A DNA stretch of 64,000 nt from Bacillus sp. V3-13 (GCF_002860165.1 NZ_PGUZ01000012.1:81764-145763), one strand, 5' to 3'. Shown: positions 27,348 to 37,503, counted from the first letter of the stretch. Numbers and translations are program-made. Notes: a model not told the origin generated them from the sequence alone.

Positions 27348-28246
27348 TGAAAAGAAGGTTATTGATGTGCGTCTCTCTTATGCTAGTGATCGGGGTGTTA
27401 ACTGCTTGCAACAACAGCAGTGATGGAGAAGACAAGATTGTGATTTCGGGAAAGATGTGGACAGAGCAATACATCCTGCCGCATATTTTATCCGAATATA
27501 TTAAAGCACATACCGATTATGACGTCGAGGTAAAGGATGGACTCGGGGAGGTGTCGATCCTGACACCAGCGATGGAAAAAGGTGATATTGATATGTATGT
27601 GGAATATACCGGGACAGGCCTTGAAGCGGTTTTAAAAGAAAAGGCCGAGCCAGGCGAATCCGCTGATAAAATATTTGAGCGGGTAAAGAAAGGTTATCAA
27701 GAAAAATATGATATGGTTTGGTTAGAGCCGCTTGGCTTCGAAAACACCTATACACTTGCCTATACGAAGGACAAAAACATTGAAGCTGAGAATTTTTCTG
27801 ATCTAGTGCCATATTCCAAGGATCTTTCCTTTGGGGCACCACACCAATTTTATGAGCGTGAGGATGGCTATGACGCGATGGTCGCAGCCTACAATTTCGA
27901 GTTTAAAGACCAGAAAAGTTTTGATCCGAATATTATGTACGAAGCAGTCAAGGAAGGGGAAGTCGATGTGATTCCAGCGTTCACAACCGATGGCCGGATT
28001 GCCCGCTATGATCTTGTTTCTTTAAAGGATGATAAGGGGTTCTTCCCGCCTTATTATGCAGCACCGATCGTCAGACAGGAAGTATTGGAGCAATTTCCTG
28101 AACTTGAAAAGGTTGTGAATGGCCTGGCCGGAAAAATTTCTGAAGCAGAAATGTCAGAGATGAACGCAAAAGTCGACATTGATAAGGAAGATCCTGAACA
28201 GGTCGCCAAAGATTTCTTGGTTAAAAAGGGCTTGATCACTGAATAA
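27344..28246 (+). CDS. Osmoprotectant-binding lipoprotein
   Basis: The 300-residue protein has a lipoprotein signal ending VLTACNNSS (Cys near residue 22) and the OpuAC-type (quaternary amine) binding fold: SGKMWTEQYILPHIL, MYVEYTGTG and EAVKEGEVDVIPAF. It delivers substrate to the permease encoded just upstream. Three-gene order ATPase-permease-binding protein makes a complete importer. Confidence 0.9.
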   Translation: MMKRRLLMCVSLMLVIGVLTACNNSSDGEDKIVISGKMWTEQYILPHILSEYIKAHTDYDVEVKDGLGEVSILTPAMEKGDIDMYVEYTGTGLEAVLKEKAEPGESADKIFERVKKGYQEKYDMVWLEPLGFENTYTLAYTKDKNIEAENFSDLVPYSKDLSFGAPHQFYEREDGYDAMVAAYNFEFKDQKSFDPNIMYEAVKEGEVDVIPAFTTDGRIARYDLVSLKDDKGFFPPYYAAPIVRQEVLEQFPELEKVVNGLAGKISEAEMSEMNAKVDIDKEDPEQVAKDFLVKKGLITE

Positions 28247-28275
28247 TGAAATTTTAGTGAAAAGGAGTGGAAAGT

Positions 28276-28689
28276 ATGGCAATTGAAAATCCGGACCGTG
28301 AAGAAATCGGCAAGATTTTAAAGAAGGCAAAACGAATTGCTGTTGTTGGCCTAAGCGATAATCCATCGAGGACCTCTTATATGGTGTCGCAAGCGATGCA
28401 AAATGCCGGCTACGAAATCATTCCTGTTAATCCAAATATTGATGAAGCGCTCGGGGTGAAGGCCGTTCCATCGTTAAAGGATGTTGAAGGCCATATCGAT
28501 ATTGTCGATATTTTTCGGCGTCCCGAGTATTTAGCCGGGCTTGCTAAAGAATTTGAAGAAATTGATGCCGATGTGTTTTGGGCCCAGCTCGGGGTAAAGG
28601 ATCAAGAAGTCTTTCAATATTTAAAAGAAAAAGGCTATACTGTCATCATGGACCGCTGTATCAAGGTTGAGCATGCGTTGACAAAATAG
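28276..28689 (+). CDS. yneT: CoA-binding domain protein YneT
   Basis: The 137-residue protein has a Rossmann-like CoA-binding domain: IAVVGLSDNPSRTSYMVSQ, IIPVNPN and DIVDIFRRPE. It is the B. subtilis YneT equivalent, which also lies just before parE. The ATG at 28276 is preferred (AAAGGAG site); a GTG at 28267 sits inside that site. Function is unknown beyond CoA or nucleotide binding. Confidence 0.88.
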   Translation: MAIENPDREEIGKILKKAKRIAVVGLSDNPSRTSYMVSQAMQNAGYEIIPVNPNIDEALGVKAVPSLKDVEGHIDIVDIFRRPEYLAGLAKEFEEIDADVFWAQLGVKDQEVFQYLKEKGYTVIMDRCIKVEHALTK

Positions 28690-28698
28690 TGTTTTAAG

Positions 28699-28738
28699 GA
28701 AACATGATATCATAATGATTCATGTTTCTTTTTTTTAA
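28699..28738 (+). terminator. Terminator of yneT
   Basis: Perfect 9-bp stem GAAACATGA / TCATGTTTC followed by a run of eight T residues. Confidence 0.88.
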
Positions 28739-29020
28739 TCACGTGTTGATCGAGCAAAAAAACAGAAGATATGCCGGTTTTTCTTGGGTTTTACCGTGAA
28801 TTTTTTGAAATAGATTTGCCAAAATGAAATAAATAGATACAATTAAGCATAGACGCTTGATGAACTTATGGTAAAATATGATAAGAACGTTTGTTCCAAT
28901 TTCCTAAAATGGTAAACTTCTAAAGAATCAGATTGAAATGGACGATACTTAAAAAGAAACGTTCGACAATATCCAGAGAATACGTTAATGTTGTTTGCAA
29001 GCAATGAAAGGGGTATGTTC

Positions 29021-31000
29021 GTGGCAAGAAATCAGGAAGCATTTGATTACAATGATGATGCCATACAGGTGCTGGAAGGTCTTGAGGCGGTAAGAAAGCG
29101 CCCGGGCATGTATATTGGCAGCACCGATGCACGGGGTCTGCATCATCTTGTTTACGAGATTGTTGACAACTCGGTGGATGAAGCATTGGCCGGGTATGGA
29201 AACCATATCATCGTTAAAATCCATAAAGATAACTCCATTAGTGTAATCGATAAAGGGCGCGGAATGCCGACGGGCATGCACAAGCTTGGCAAGCCTACAC
29301 CTGAAGTCATTTTGACGGTGCTTCACGCCGGCGGAAAATTTGGCCAGGGCGGATACAAAACAAGCGGCGGCTTGCACGGTGTTGGTGCCTCTGTCGTCAA
29401 TGCTTTGTCAGAATGGCTCGTTGTTACAATCAAACGCGACGGCTTTATTTATACACAGCGCTTTGAAGACGGCGGCAAACCGGTTACGACACTTGAGAAG
29501 ACCGGAAAAACGAATCAAACCGGAACGACGATTCATTTTAAGCCCGATGCCAGGATTTTTTCGACAACTACTTATAATTTTGAAACGCTTTGTGAACGCC
29601 TCCGCGAGTCCGCCTTTTTGTTAAAGGGGATGAAAATTGACATTATCGATGAGCGCAACAATGTTCAGGAAGAGTTTCATTTTGAAAACGGGATTGAAGC
29701 ATTTGTTGAATATTTAAATGAAGAAAAAGATGTCCTTCATCCTGTTGTCAGCTTTGAAGGAGAACAAAATGGGATTGAAGTAGATTTTGCTTTTCAGTTC
29801 AATGATGGATATTCAGAAAACGTTCTATCTTTTGTTAATAACGTAAGGACGAAGGACGGCGGTACACATGAAGCCGGTTCGAAAACGGCGTTAACAAGAG
29901 CTTTTAATGAATACGCCAGGAAAGCTGGACTTCTCAAAGAAAAAGATAAAAACCTGGATGGCGCCGACATTCGTGAGGGATTTTCTGCAATCGTGTCAGT
30001 GCGGATTCCTGAGGAGCTTTTGCAGTTTGAGGGGCAAACAAAGGGAAAGCTCGGTACGAGTGAAGCCCGTTCAGCAGTAGATGCAGTTGTGTCTTCAAAT
30101 CTTGCTTATTTTCTTGCTGAAAATCCGGATATCAGCTCGCTGTTGATCAGGAAGGCGATCAAGGCTTTCCAGGCAAGGGAAGCGGCCAGAAAAGCGCGTG
30201 AGGATGCCCGCAGCGGGAAAAAGAGAAAACGCTCTGAAGCGGTCCTCTCCGGCAAGCTGACACCGGCCCAATCGAGAAATCCGCAGAGAAATGAACTGTA
30301 TCTTGTTGAGGGCGATTCTGCGGGCGGCTCCGCAAAGCAGGGGCGCGACCGCCGTTTCCAGGCTGTTCTGCCGCTGCGCGGAAAGGTCATCAACACAGAA
30401 AAAGCCAAGCTTGAGGACATTTTTAAAAATGAAGAAATCAATACGATTATTCATGCAGTCGGTGGCGGGGTTGGCAGCGATTTTAACCTCGACGATATCA
30501 ATTATGAAAAAATCGTGATTATGACGGATGCCGACACGGACGGCGCCCATATTCAAGTACTGCTGTTGACGTTCTTTTACCGATATATGAAGCCGCTTTT
30601 TGAAGCGGGAAAAGTGTTCATTGCGCTTCCGCCTTTGTACAAAGTAAGCAAAGGGTCGGGCAAAAAAGAAGTAGTCGAATATGCATGGAGCGATGAAGAG
30701 CTTCAAGCGACGATTAAAAAGGTTGGAAAAGGCTATATGATCCAGCGCTATAAAGGCCTTGGCGAAATGAATGCCGACCAGCTTTGGGAAACAACGATGG
30801 ATCCGGAAACGAGAACACTGATCCGCGTCCGCATCGATGATGCCGCACGGGCAGAGCGCCGGGTGACAACGTTGATGGGCGACAAAGTGGAACCGCGCCG
30901 GAAATGGATTGAGACGAACGTTGCTTTCGGACTTGAAGAAGACAGCAATATCCTTGAAAACGAAAATATCTCGGTTGCAGGGGAGGCTGTTGAATTATGA
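29021..31000 (+). CDS. parE: DNA topoisomerase IV subunit B
   Basis: ParE (GrlB) is the ATPase subunit of topoisomerase IV, which decatenates daughter chromosomes. The 659-residue protein has a GHKL ATPase (VDNSVDEALAG; GRGMPTG; GGLHGVGASVVNALS) and a TOPRIM domain (LVEGDSAGGSAKQGRDR; DADTDGAHI). The GTG start at 29021 is chosen because AAAGGGG lies 7-8 bases upstream and the protein then starts MARNQ, as in relatives; an ATG at 28988 extends it without a site. It overlaps parC by 4 bases. Confidence 0.97.
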   Translation: MARNQEAFDYNDDAIQVLEGLEAVRKRPGMYIGSTDARGLHHLVYEIVDNSVDEALAGYGNHIIVKIHKDNSISVIDKGRGMPTGMHKLGKPTPEVILTVLHAGGKFGQGGYKTSGGLHGVGASVVNALSEWLVVTIKRDGFIYTQRFEDGGKPVTTLEKTGKTNQTGTTIHFKPDARIFSTTTYNFETLCERLRESAFLLKGMKIDIIDERNNVQEEFHFENGIEAFVEYLNEEKDVLHPVVSFEGEQNGIEVDFAFQFNDGYSENVLSFVNNVRTKDGGTHEAGSKTALTRAFNEYARKAGLLKEKDKNLDGADIREGFSAIVSVRIPEELLQFEGQTKGKLGTSEARSAVDAVVSSNLAYFLAENPDISSLLIRKAIKAFQAREAARKAREDARSGKKRKRSEAVLSGKLTPAQSRNPQRNELYLVEGDSAGGSAKQGRDRRFQAVLPLRGKVINTEKAKLEDIFKNEEINTIIHAVGGGVGSDFNLDDINYEKIVIMTDADTDGAHIQVLLLTFFYRYMKPLFEAGKVFIALPPLYKVSKGSGKKEVVEYAWSDEELQATIKKVGKGYMIQRYKGLGEMNADQLWETTMDPETRTLIRVRIDDAARAERRVTTLMGDKVEPRRKWIETNVAFGLEEDSNILENENISVAGEAVEL

Positions 31001-33426
31001 GTTCAGTTGAAAAATTTCGCGATTTGCCGCTTGAAGATGTGCTGGGCGACCGTTTTGGACGATACAGCAAGTACATTATTCAAGAGCGGGCCCTGCCTGA
31101 TGCACGCGATGGTTTAAAACCGGTCCAGCGCAGAATTCTATACGCAATGCATGTAGAGGGCAACACCCATGAAAAAGGATTTCGCAAGTCAGCAAAGACG
31201 GTCGGGAATGTAATCGGTAATTATCACCCACATGGAGACACGTCGGTATATGATGCAATGGTGCGGATGAGCCAGGAGTGGAAGGTTCGCAAGTATCTTG
31301 TTGAAATGCACGGAAACAACGGCAGTATCGACGGCGATCCTCCTGCGGCGATGCGTTATACCGAAGCAAGGCTTTCGGCGATTGCGGCCGAACTTTTACG
31401 GGACATCGACAAGAGAACCGTCGATTTTGTTCCGAACTTTGATGACACATCAAATGAACCGACCGTTTTACCAGCAATGTTCCCTAATTTGCTTGTAAAC
31501 GGATCAACGGGGATTTCTGCCGGCTATGCGACAGATATTCCGCCCCATCATCTTGGTGAGGTTATCGATGGCGTGATCATGAGAATGGACAATCCCGATT
31601 GTTCAGTGGAAGACTTAATGAAGGCCGTTAAAGGCCCCGATTTTCCAACAGGCGGGATCATTCAAGGTGTAGATGGAATTAAGAAAGCATATGAAACAGG
31701 CAAAGGCAAAATCATTATCCGCGGAAAAACGGAGATTGAAGAACTGCGCGGCGGCAAGCAGCAAATTGTCATCACCGAAATCCCGTTTGAAGTCAATAAA
31801 GCCAACCTCGTTAAAAAGATTGATGAATTTCGGTTTGACCGCAAGCTTGAAGGGATTGCCGAGGTCAGGGATGAAACCGACCGGACCGGCTTGCGGATTG
31901 TCATTGAGTTAAAGAAAGAAGCAGACGCTGAAGGCGTACTCAACTATTTATACAAAAACAGCGATCTTCAAATCCCGTACAACTTCAATATGGTTGCCAT
32001 TCACAATCGGCACCCAAAATTAATGGGGTTGCGCGAACTGCTTGATGCATATATTGGCCACCAAAAGGAAGTCGTAACCAGAAGGGCCAAGTACGACCTG
32101 CAAAGAGCGAAGGACCGTCAGCACATCGTGGATGGCCTGATGAAAGCTTTATCGATCCTCGATGAAGTAATCGCGACGATCCGCGCTTCAAAGGACAAGC
32201 GCGATGCAAAAGACAATTTAATTGCATCATTCCAATTTAGCGAAGCTCAGGCTGAAGCCATCGTGTCCCTGCAGCTTTACCGTTTAACGAACACAGATAT
32301 AACGGCGCTCCAGCGGGAAGCAGAAGAATTGGCGAAGAAAATCGAGGAGCTGTCCGCAATATTGGGCAGTGAGAAAAAGCTTGCGTCAGTTATCAAGAAG
32401 GATTTAAAAGACGTCAAGAAACGCTTTGAAGATGAGCGCAGAACGAGTATTGAAGCCGAGATTTCTGAAATTAAAATCAATCTTGAGGTACTGGTTGCCA
32501 GCGAAGACGTGATCGTCACCTTGACGAAAGACGGCTATCTGAAACGAACAAGCCTGCGCTCTTTTTCGGCTTCGAATGGCCAGGATTTTGGCATGAAAGA
32601 AACGGACAGGCTCCTGTCCCAGCTTGAGATGAATACTCAGGATGTTGTTCTTCTTTTTACAAGCAAAGGGAACTATTTGTATTTGCCTGTCCATGAAATT
32701 CCTGATATCCGCTGGAAGGATCTTGGCCAGCATGTTGCCAATATCGTCCCGATCGACCGCGATGAAGAAATCATCGAAGCGATTCCAGTCAAAGATTTCA
32801 ATCAGGAAGCGTTTTTGTTATTCGTGACGAAAAACGGCATGGTCAAGAAAACGGAGTTGAAGCATTACAAGGCCCAGCGCTATTCAAAAGCACTCGTCGC
32901 TATCAATCTTAAAGAAGATGATGCAGTCGTTGATGTTCATCTGACAGATGGTACAAAGGAATTGTTCTTAACAACGAGCTTTGGTTATGCTCTCTGGTTC
33001 CATGAAGAAGAGGTCAGTGTTGTCGGGGCGCGCGCTGCAGGGGTGAAGGGCATTAACCTGAAAGATCAGGACTTTGTCATCGGCGGTGAAATAATCGACC
33101 AGTCTATCTCCCAGTCAATCGTTGTTGCGACACAGCGCGGTGCGATTAAACGAATGAAGCTCAGCGAATTTGAAAAGTCTTCCCGGGCAAAACGGGGGCT
33201 TGTCATGCTTCGTGAGCTAAAAGCAAATCCTCACCGTATTGTTGGATTCGCAGCCGTGCAAAGTGGAGATACTATCTTCCTGCAGACGGAAAAAGGCCAA
33301 CTGGAGCAAATCGTTCCAGCAGAACTTCGCTTTACCGATCGTTATTCAAATGGCTCATTCATTTTTGACGAAACGGAAAGCGGAAAACTAAAGCATCTTT
33401 GGAAAATGGAAAAAATTGAAGAATAA
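30997..33426 (+). CDS. parC: DNA topoisomerase IV subunit A
   Basis: ParC (GrlA) cuts and rejoins DNA. The 809-residue protein has the active-site tyrosine in AAMRYTEARL (about residue 121), the quinolone-determining segment HPHGDTSVYDAMV (wild-type S and D positions as HGDTSVYDA), a coiled coil and a C-terminal beta-propeller with repeated GxxKRxxL-type motifs. It is co-transcribed with parE and followed by a strong terminator. Confidence 0.97.
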   Translation: MSSVEKFRDLPLEDVLGDRFGRYSKYIIQERALPDARDGLKPVQRRILYAMHVEGNTHEKGFRKSAKTVGNVIGNYHPHGDTSVYDAMVRMSQEWKVRKYLVEMHGNNGSIDGDPPAAMRYTEARLSAIAAELLRDIDKRTVDFVPNFDDTSNEPTVLPAMFPNLLVNGSTGISAGYATDIPPHHLGEVIDGVIMRMDNPDCSVEDLMKAVKGPDFPTGGIIQGVDGIKKAYETGKGKIIIRGKTEIEELRGGKQQIVITEIPFEVNKANLVKKIDEFRFDRKLEGIAEVRDETDRTGLRIVIELKKEADAEGVLNYLYKNSDLQIPYNFNMVAIHNRHPKLMGLRELLDAYIGHQKEVVTRRAKYDLQRAKDRQHIVDGLMKALSILDEVIATIRASKDKRDAKDNLIASFQFSEAQAEAIVSLQLYRLTNTDITALQREAEELAKKIEELSAILGSEKKLASVIKKDLKDVKKRFEDERRTSIEAEISEIKINLEVLVASEDVIVTLTKDGYLKRTSLRSFSASNGQDFGMKETDRLLSQLEMNTQDVVLLFTSKGNYLYLPVHEIPDIRWKDLGQHVANIVPIDRDEEIIEAIPVKDFNQEAFLLFVTKNGMVKKTELKHYKAQRYSKALVAINLKEDDAVVDVHLTDGTKELFLTTSFGYALWFHEEEVSVVGARAAGVKGINLKDQDFVIGGEIIDQSISQSIVVATQRGAIKRMKLSEFEKSSRAKRGLVMLRELKANPHRIVGFAAVQSGDTIFLQTEKGQLEQIVPAELRFTDRYSNGSFIFDETESGKLKHLWKMEKIEE

Positions 33427-33438
33427 ACTTAAATTGTG

Positions 33439-33470
33439 AACCCTTCATTTAAAAAGAGATGAAGGGTTTT
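33439..33470 (+). terminator. Terminator of parE-parC
   Basis: Perfect 10-bp stem AACCCTTCAT / ATGAAGGGTT followed by T residues. Confidence 0.88.
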
Positions 33471-33552
33471 TAATTGTTCCCTCAATTTCCTGCATGTTTT
33501 TTCCAAGAAAGGAGAAGTTAACATTAGCAAGAAAATCCAAGGAGGGATATCG

Positions 33553-34323
33553 ATGAAACGGGATTTGTTATTTGCCTTTACCGCTTTCTTTTTTATGTCA
33601 TTATCGGCGATCACTGGTGTTTATGCAGTTGAACAAGCCGGCAAAATGAAAATCTTTTCAGAAGAGAAATATGATGTGTCAGGAGATGGAAAGAAAGATA
33701 CGATTATTTTAAAGGGGCTCCCATTTGAGGAAGGTGCAAATTTTCAAAAAGAAATCTTTTTGGAAGTCAAGGCATCGAACGGAAAAACATACGAGGTTCA
33801 ACTTGAAGGCGGTTATGAGCCAGCTGTTGATTTCAAGGATGTAAATCACGATGGAGTTCTCGATATGTTTGTCAGTATTCCGTCCGGAGGAAGCGGAGGA
33901 CTTTCCAATTACTATTTATATACATTAAAGGATTTTAAAATGACGGATTTGACTGTGCCCGATCCCTTGGCTATTACAAGCCAGTTTGAAGAGAACTATC
34001 AGGCCTCAATTACGATCGATAAAACCGGGAAATCATACAGATTTGATCTCAGCAGCAGAAAAGACGATTATGAGCGCCTTGGCATATACCGGAATGGAAA
34101 ATTGAATGAACCAACGGAACTAATGGTCTTCCCTTACAGTACTTTAAAGGTCGTAGATAGTAACGGAGCAGATAATCGCTTATTGGGAGTCCAAAGAATT
34201 AGCGGTGCCTATAACGCTGATTCCATCGCTTTCGTAGAATCGGAATGGAGCCTTGAAAATGGCAGGTGGATTTTATTGAGAACAGCTGTTTATGAGACAG
34301 GTGCCAGCGCTCCAGGAAGATGA
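33553..34323 (+). CDS. Secreted protein with Asp-rich calcium-loop motifs
   Basis: The 256-residue protein has a signal peptide (about 1-25, ending VYAVEQA). Two motifs, DVSGDGKKDTIILKG (about 37) and DVNHDGVLDMFVSI (about 95), are DxDxDG-type loops as found in FG-GAP/VCBS and dockerin-like calcium-binding modules. The rest is beta-rich and unknown. The ATG follows AAGGAGGG. Similar proteins of unknown role are common in Bacillaceae. Confidence 0.7.
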   Translation: MKRDLLFAFTAFFFMSLSAITGVYAVEQAGKMKIFSEEKYDVSGDGKKDTIILKGLPFEEGANFQKEIFLEVKASNGKTYEVQLEGGYEPAVDFKDVNHDGVLDMFVSIPSGGSGGLSNYYLYTLKDFKMTDLTVPDPLAITSQFEENYQASITIDKTGKSYRFDLSSRKDDYERLGIYRNGKLNEPTELMVFPYSTLKVVDSNGADNRLLGVQRISGAYNADSIAFVESEWSLENGRWILLRTAVYETGASAPGR

Positions 34324-34443
34324 ACAACGCCGGTTAGACGAAGCGGAATGCTCTGTAACACTGGGCTCAAGTCACATTTTCCCGGTATTAACATAATATG
34401 AGGTAAACAAATTATCGCTATCGTAAGGGGGGTTATACTTACA

Positions 34444-34923
34444 ATGAATAAGTTTGATCCTGCTAAGCTGTCCACCGACATAGTAGCCCCAGCCACTCAA
34501 TTTGGGCCAGTGGACAACAGAAAATACACGCTTACCCATTCGGATAAGAACGGGGAATTTCTCTTAAAAATAGGGTGTCATTTTGATTTAGATGCCATTA
34601 ACTCGAAGAACCGGGATGAAGTCTTTGCCGAGTGGAAGCCGAAATCCGGACAGTATATTCTCTTTGGCAGAGTGTATATAAGCAACGGTGACTTTGATGA
34701 GAAATATTCAAAGGTGAGGTATTTAATTTTTCAGCGTGAACTAGAACAGGCGCTAACCGCCATAACGTACGGAGACCAGGCGTTTTTCACTTATTACCCA
34801 TGGCTTTTAGACTCACCGATTTATATTCAATTTGAATCGGTTTATCCGCAATTCAACAAGATCGCCTACCAAGGAACACCAAGACAATATTTAAATATTG
34901 CTTTGAAGAAAACCGTCTCTTAA
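34444..34923 (+). CDS. Staygreen-family protein
   Basis: The 159-residue protein has MNKFDPAKLSTDIV, RKYTLTHSDKNGEF, EVFAEW and the LEQALTAITYGDQAFF segment. These match the staygreen (SGR) family, known in plants as magnesium dechelatase of chlorophyll a, with bacterial homologues of unclear role. An organism without chlorophyll would use it on another tetrapyrrole or for another purpose. The ATG follows AAGGGGGG and a terminator follows. Confidence 0.75.
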   Translation: MNKFDPAKLSTDIVAPATQFGPVDNRKYTLTHSDKNGEFLLKIGCHFDLDAINSKNRDEVFAEWKPKSGQYILFGRVYISNGDFDEKYSKVRYLIFQRELEQALTAITYGDQAFFTYYPWLLDSPIYIQFESVYPQFNKIAYQGTPRQYLNIALKKTVS

Positions 34924-34946
34924 ACACAGGTGCATGCCTGTGTTTT
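34922..34946 (+). terminator. Terminator of the staygreen-family gene
   Basis: Perfect 9-bp stem AAACACAGG / CCTGTGTTT with loop TGCATG, overlapping the stop codon. Confidence 0.75.
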
Positions 34947-35088
34947 AATTTTAATTATGATTAAAGTATTTGATGTTTTGCTTTTTTCAAACAATCATCT
35001 TGATCTTATATTTTCGAATTGTTATAATCAGTTTATTATTTTTTATAACAAGCGATGATCGTTATGGATAAAACTATAACGGGAGCAG

Positions 35089-35150
35089 CTTCTGGAGAGA
35101 CCGCAATTGCGGCGCCGAAGGATTCACAATCTCAGGCAAAAGGACAGAAG
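35089..35150 (+). promoter_or_regulatory. Glycine riboswitch, single aptamer
   Basis: The sequence has the core of the glycine riboswitch: GGAGAGACC, GGCGCCGAAGGA, CTCAGGCAAAAGGAC. The closing helix P1 is CTTCTG (35089-35094) with CAGAAG (35145-35150). Only one aptamer is visible, not a tandem pair. A terminator lies 43 bases downstream, then the ACT-domain gene at 35254. The switch should control transcription of the ACT/PFL operon in response to glycine; whether glycine turns it on or off was not worked out. Confidence 0.88.
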
Positions 35151-35192
35151 AGTAACTTATGGTTCATCATCAGGTTATTCTACTGTTTGCAC

Positions 35193-35222
35193 GAGATTGG
35201 ATAAAATCCAGTCTCTTTTTTA
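35193..35222 (+). terminator. Riboswitch expression-platform terminator
   Basis: GAGATTGGAT / ATCCAGTCTC stem (one G-U pair) followed by T6, between the aptamer and the ACT-domain gene. It is a leader terminator, as it lies before the gene it controls. Confidence 0.88.
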
Positions 35223-35253
35223 TTTGCTAAAATTATTTTGAGGAGATGTCAGG

Positions 35254-35523
35254 ATGAGACGTGCAGTAGTAAGTGTTGTTGGAAAAGACCAGGTGGGTAT
35301 AATCGCTAAAGTGACGACCGTTTTATCGGAAAATGAAATCAATATTCTCGATATTAGCCAGACGATTTTGCAGGATTTCTTTACGATGATGATGATCGTT
35401 GATGTTACCGGAACCGATAATTTGGACCGTTTGCAAGACCAACTTGGCAAGATCGGGGATGAGCTCTCCCTAAAAATTAATATTCAGCTTGAAGAAATTT
35501 TTAAAGCAATGCATCGAGTGTGA
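35254..35523 (+). CDS. ACT-domain protein (UPF0237 family)
   Basis: The 89-residue protein is a single ACT domain: [20 protein letters not shown], then [23 protein letters not shown] domains bind amino acids and regulate partners. The glycine riboswitch upstream makes glycine or a related amino acid a reasonable ligand, which is an inference. The ATG has a GAGGAG site. It lies 16 bases before the PFL gene, its usual partner. Confidence 0.9.
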   Translation: MRRAVVSVVGKDQVGIIAKVTTVLSENEINILDISQTILQDFFTMMMIVDVTGTDNLDRLQDQLGKIGDELSLKINIQLEEIFKAMHRV

Positions 35524-35539
35524 GAGGGTGTGTGAAAAA

Positions 35540-36901
35540 ATGAACATAGCAATTGATGAAATGATGGAAACGATGCGAATGATCGAGATGGAAAATCTGG
35601 ATATCCGTACTGTCACAATGGGTATTAGCCTGCGTGACTGTTCAGATTCCGATTTTCAGAAAATGAACGCGAATGTTTATGAAAAAATAGTCGGTTATGC
35701 AGGACGGTTAAAGGAAGTTGCAGACCAAGTTGAAAAGGAATTTGGAATCCCAATCATTAATAAACGGATATCGATTACGCCAATCGCTGAAATACTCGGA
35801 AATGCAACGAAAGAGCAAGCAGTTGAACTTGCCAGGACGCTTGATAAAGCTGCTGTTGACCTTGGAGTGGATTTTATCGGCGGCTTTTCAGCACTAGTAC
35901 ATAAAGGAATTACAAAAGGGGATCAAACATTGCTTGATGCTCTTCCAGAAGCTTTAAGCGTAACGGAGAGGGTTTGTGCATCCGTTTCCGTGGCTACGAC
36001 ACGAACTGGAATTAATATGGATGCAGTCCGCCAATTGGGCTTGATCATAAAAGAAGCTGCAGAAAGAACAAAAGACCATAATGGGCTGGCCTGCGCAAAG
36101 CTTGTTGTTTTCTGCAATCCTGTTGAGGATAACCCTTTTATGGCTGGTGCTTTTCATGGTGCCGGTGAAGGAGAGGCGGTTATTAATGTAGGGGTTAGCG
36201 GGCCGGGCGTTGTGTTAAGCGCATTAAAACGCCATCCGGACGCTGATCTAGGGGAAGTATCGGATATTATCAAAAAGACGGCCTTCAAAGTCACCCGTGC
36301 AGGAGAATTGATCGGAAGAGTCGTAGCAGAACGCCTTGGCATTCCATTTGGTATCATGGATTTATCACTGGCACCAACGAACGCGATGAATGACAGTGTA
36401 GCCGAAATTCTCGAAGAAATAGGGCTTGAGCGAGTCGGAACCCATGGAACGATAGCCGCACTTGCACTGATGAATGATGCGGTGAAAAAAGGAGGGGCAA
36501 TGGCAAGTTCATATGTAGGCGGTTTGAGCGGGGCATTTATTCCGGTTAGTGAAGACAATGGAATGATTCGGGGAATTATCGATGAGGCCTTGACTCTATC
36601 CAAGCTGGAAGCGATGACGTGCGTGTGCTCAGTAGGTCTTGACATGATTGCCCTGACCGGTAATGTTTCTCCCGCCACTTTATCAGCACTTATTGCCGAT
36701 GAAGCAGCAATCGGGATGATTAACAAGAAAACAACAGCTGTTCGTGTTATTCCTGTGCCAGGTAAGCAAGAAGGTGAGATTGTTGAGTTTGGCGGACTTC
36801 TCGGGCGTGCTCCAGTAATGGGCGTAAATCCATACAGCTCGGAAAAATTGATCCAGCGCGCCGGACGAATTCCCGCGCCGCTCCAAGCACTGATCAACTA
36901 A
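35540..36901 (+). CDS. PFL/DUF711 (UPF0210) family protein
   Basis: The 453-residue cytosolic protein has a beta/alpha fold with the glycyl-radical (PFL-like) barrel architecture, based on family recognition: [38 protein letters not shown] segment and [18 protein letters not shown]0210 proteins are always paired with a UPF0237 ACT protein and have no established reaction. The ATG at 35540 has an AGAGGGTG site; the frame overlaps the ACT gene upstream but that extension is not supported. Confidence 0.88.
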   Translation: MNIAIDEMMETMRMIEMENLDIRTVTMGISLRDCSDSDFQKMNANVYEKIVGYAGRLKEVADQVEKEFGIPIINKRISITPIAEILGNATKEQAVELARTLDKAAVDLGVDFIGGFSALVHKGITKGDQTLLDALPEALSVTERVCASVSVATTRTGINMDAVRQLGLIIKEAAERTKDHNGLACAKLVVFCNPVEDNPFMAGAFHGAGEGEAVINVGVSGPGVVLSALKRHPDADLGEVSDIIKKTAFKVTRAGELIGRVVAERLGIPFGIMDLSLAPTNAMNDSVAEILEEIGLERVGTHGTIAALALMNDAVKKGGAMASSYVGGLSGAFIPVSEDNGMIRGIIDEALTLSKLEAMTCVCSVGLDMIALTGNVSPATLSALIADEAAIGMINKKTTAVRVIPVPGKQEGEIVEFGGLLGRAPVMGVNPYSSEKLIQRAGRIPAPLQALIN

Positions 36902-36992
36902 CGCATATCATGACTTTTGGGCTTCATAACAGAAACAGTTGTGAGCATAATGCTTAAAGTTCTAAAATAAGTTCCAATCTTAGTATGCGGTG

Positions 36993-37032
36993 AAAAGTGT
37001 CCCAAGTGAAATCTGGCTTGGGACCACTTTTT
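36993..37032 (+). terminator. Terminator of the ACT/PFL operon
   Basis: AAAGTG-T-CCCAAG pairs with CTTGGG-AC-CACTTT, followed by T residues. Confidence 0.85.
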
Positions 37033-37172
37033 ATAAGTTAATTTAGTAATATTACCGTTTCAGGAGAAAAATAAGCTGTGAGAGCCGGCTTGCAGACCAC
37101 TGTAGAGATAGTCAGTCAACTTAGTTGTTAGCAAGAGCTTATCATATTAAAGATATAAGATGTCATAATTAT

Positions 37173-37185
37173 ATTATGTAAACTA
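37173..37185 (+). repeat. 13-base repeat ATTATGTAAACTA, copy 2
   Basis: Identical 13-mers occur at 6631-6643, 37173-37185 and 37504-37516; the last two share 15 bases (ATATTATGTAAACTA). An exact 13-mer is not expected three times by chance in 64 kb. Nature unknown. Confidence 0.6.
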
Positions 37186-37503
37186 ACGGTTGCCAGGCAG
37201 GGTAGAAATGGGGGCAACCTTTTATAAAAAGCAGGAATGTTTATTATAATTTTTAAATATACCCACTTGGTTGCCCGTAGTTACACGGTATGAATTACAC
37301 TAAGCATTGCTAAATTTAGATTGAGACAAGATTTATTTTGTTGTTTAAAATTTATAGATGCATGTATAACGAAATAATTTAATTAAAATAAGAACATTCG
37401 ATAGTAAAGCAATTTATAAATTTTTTTTTTCGTCTCATTATCACGAGTATACTTAATATTTGAGACATGAATTAATGGGTTTTGAGAACTTTTGATAATA
37501 TAT

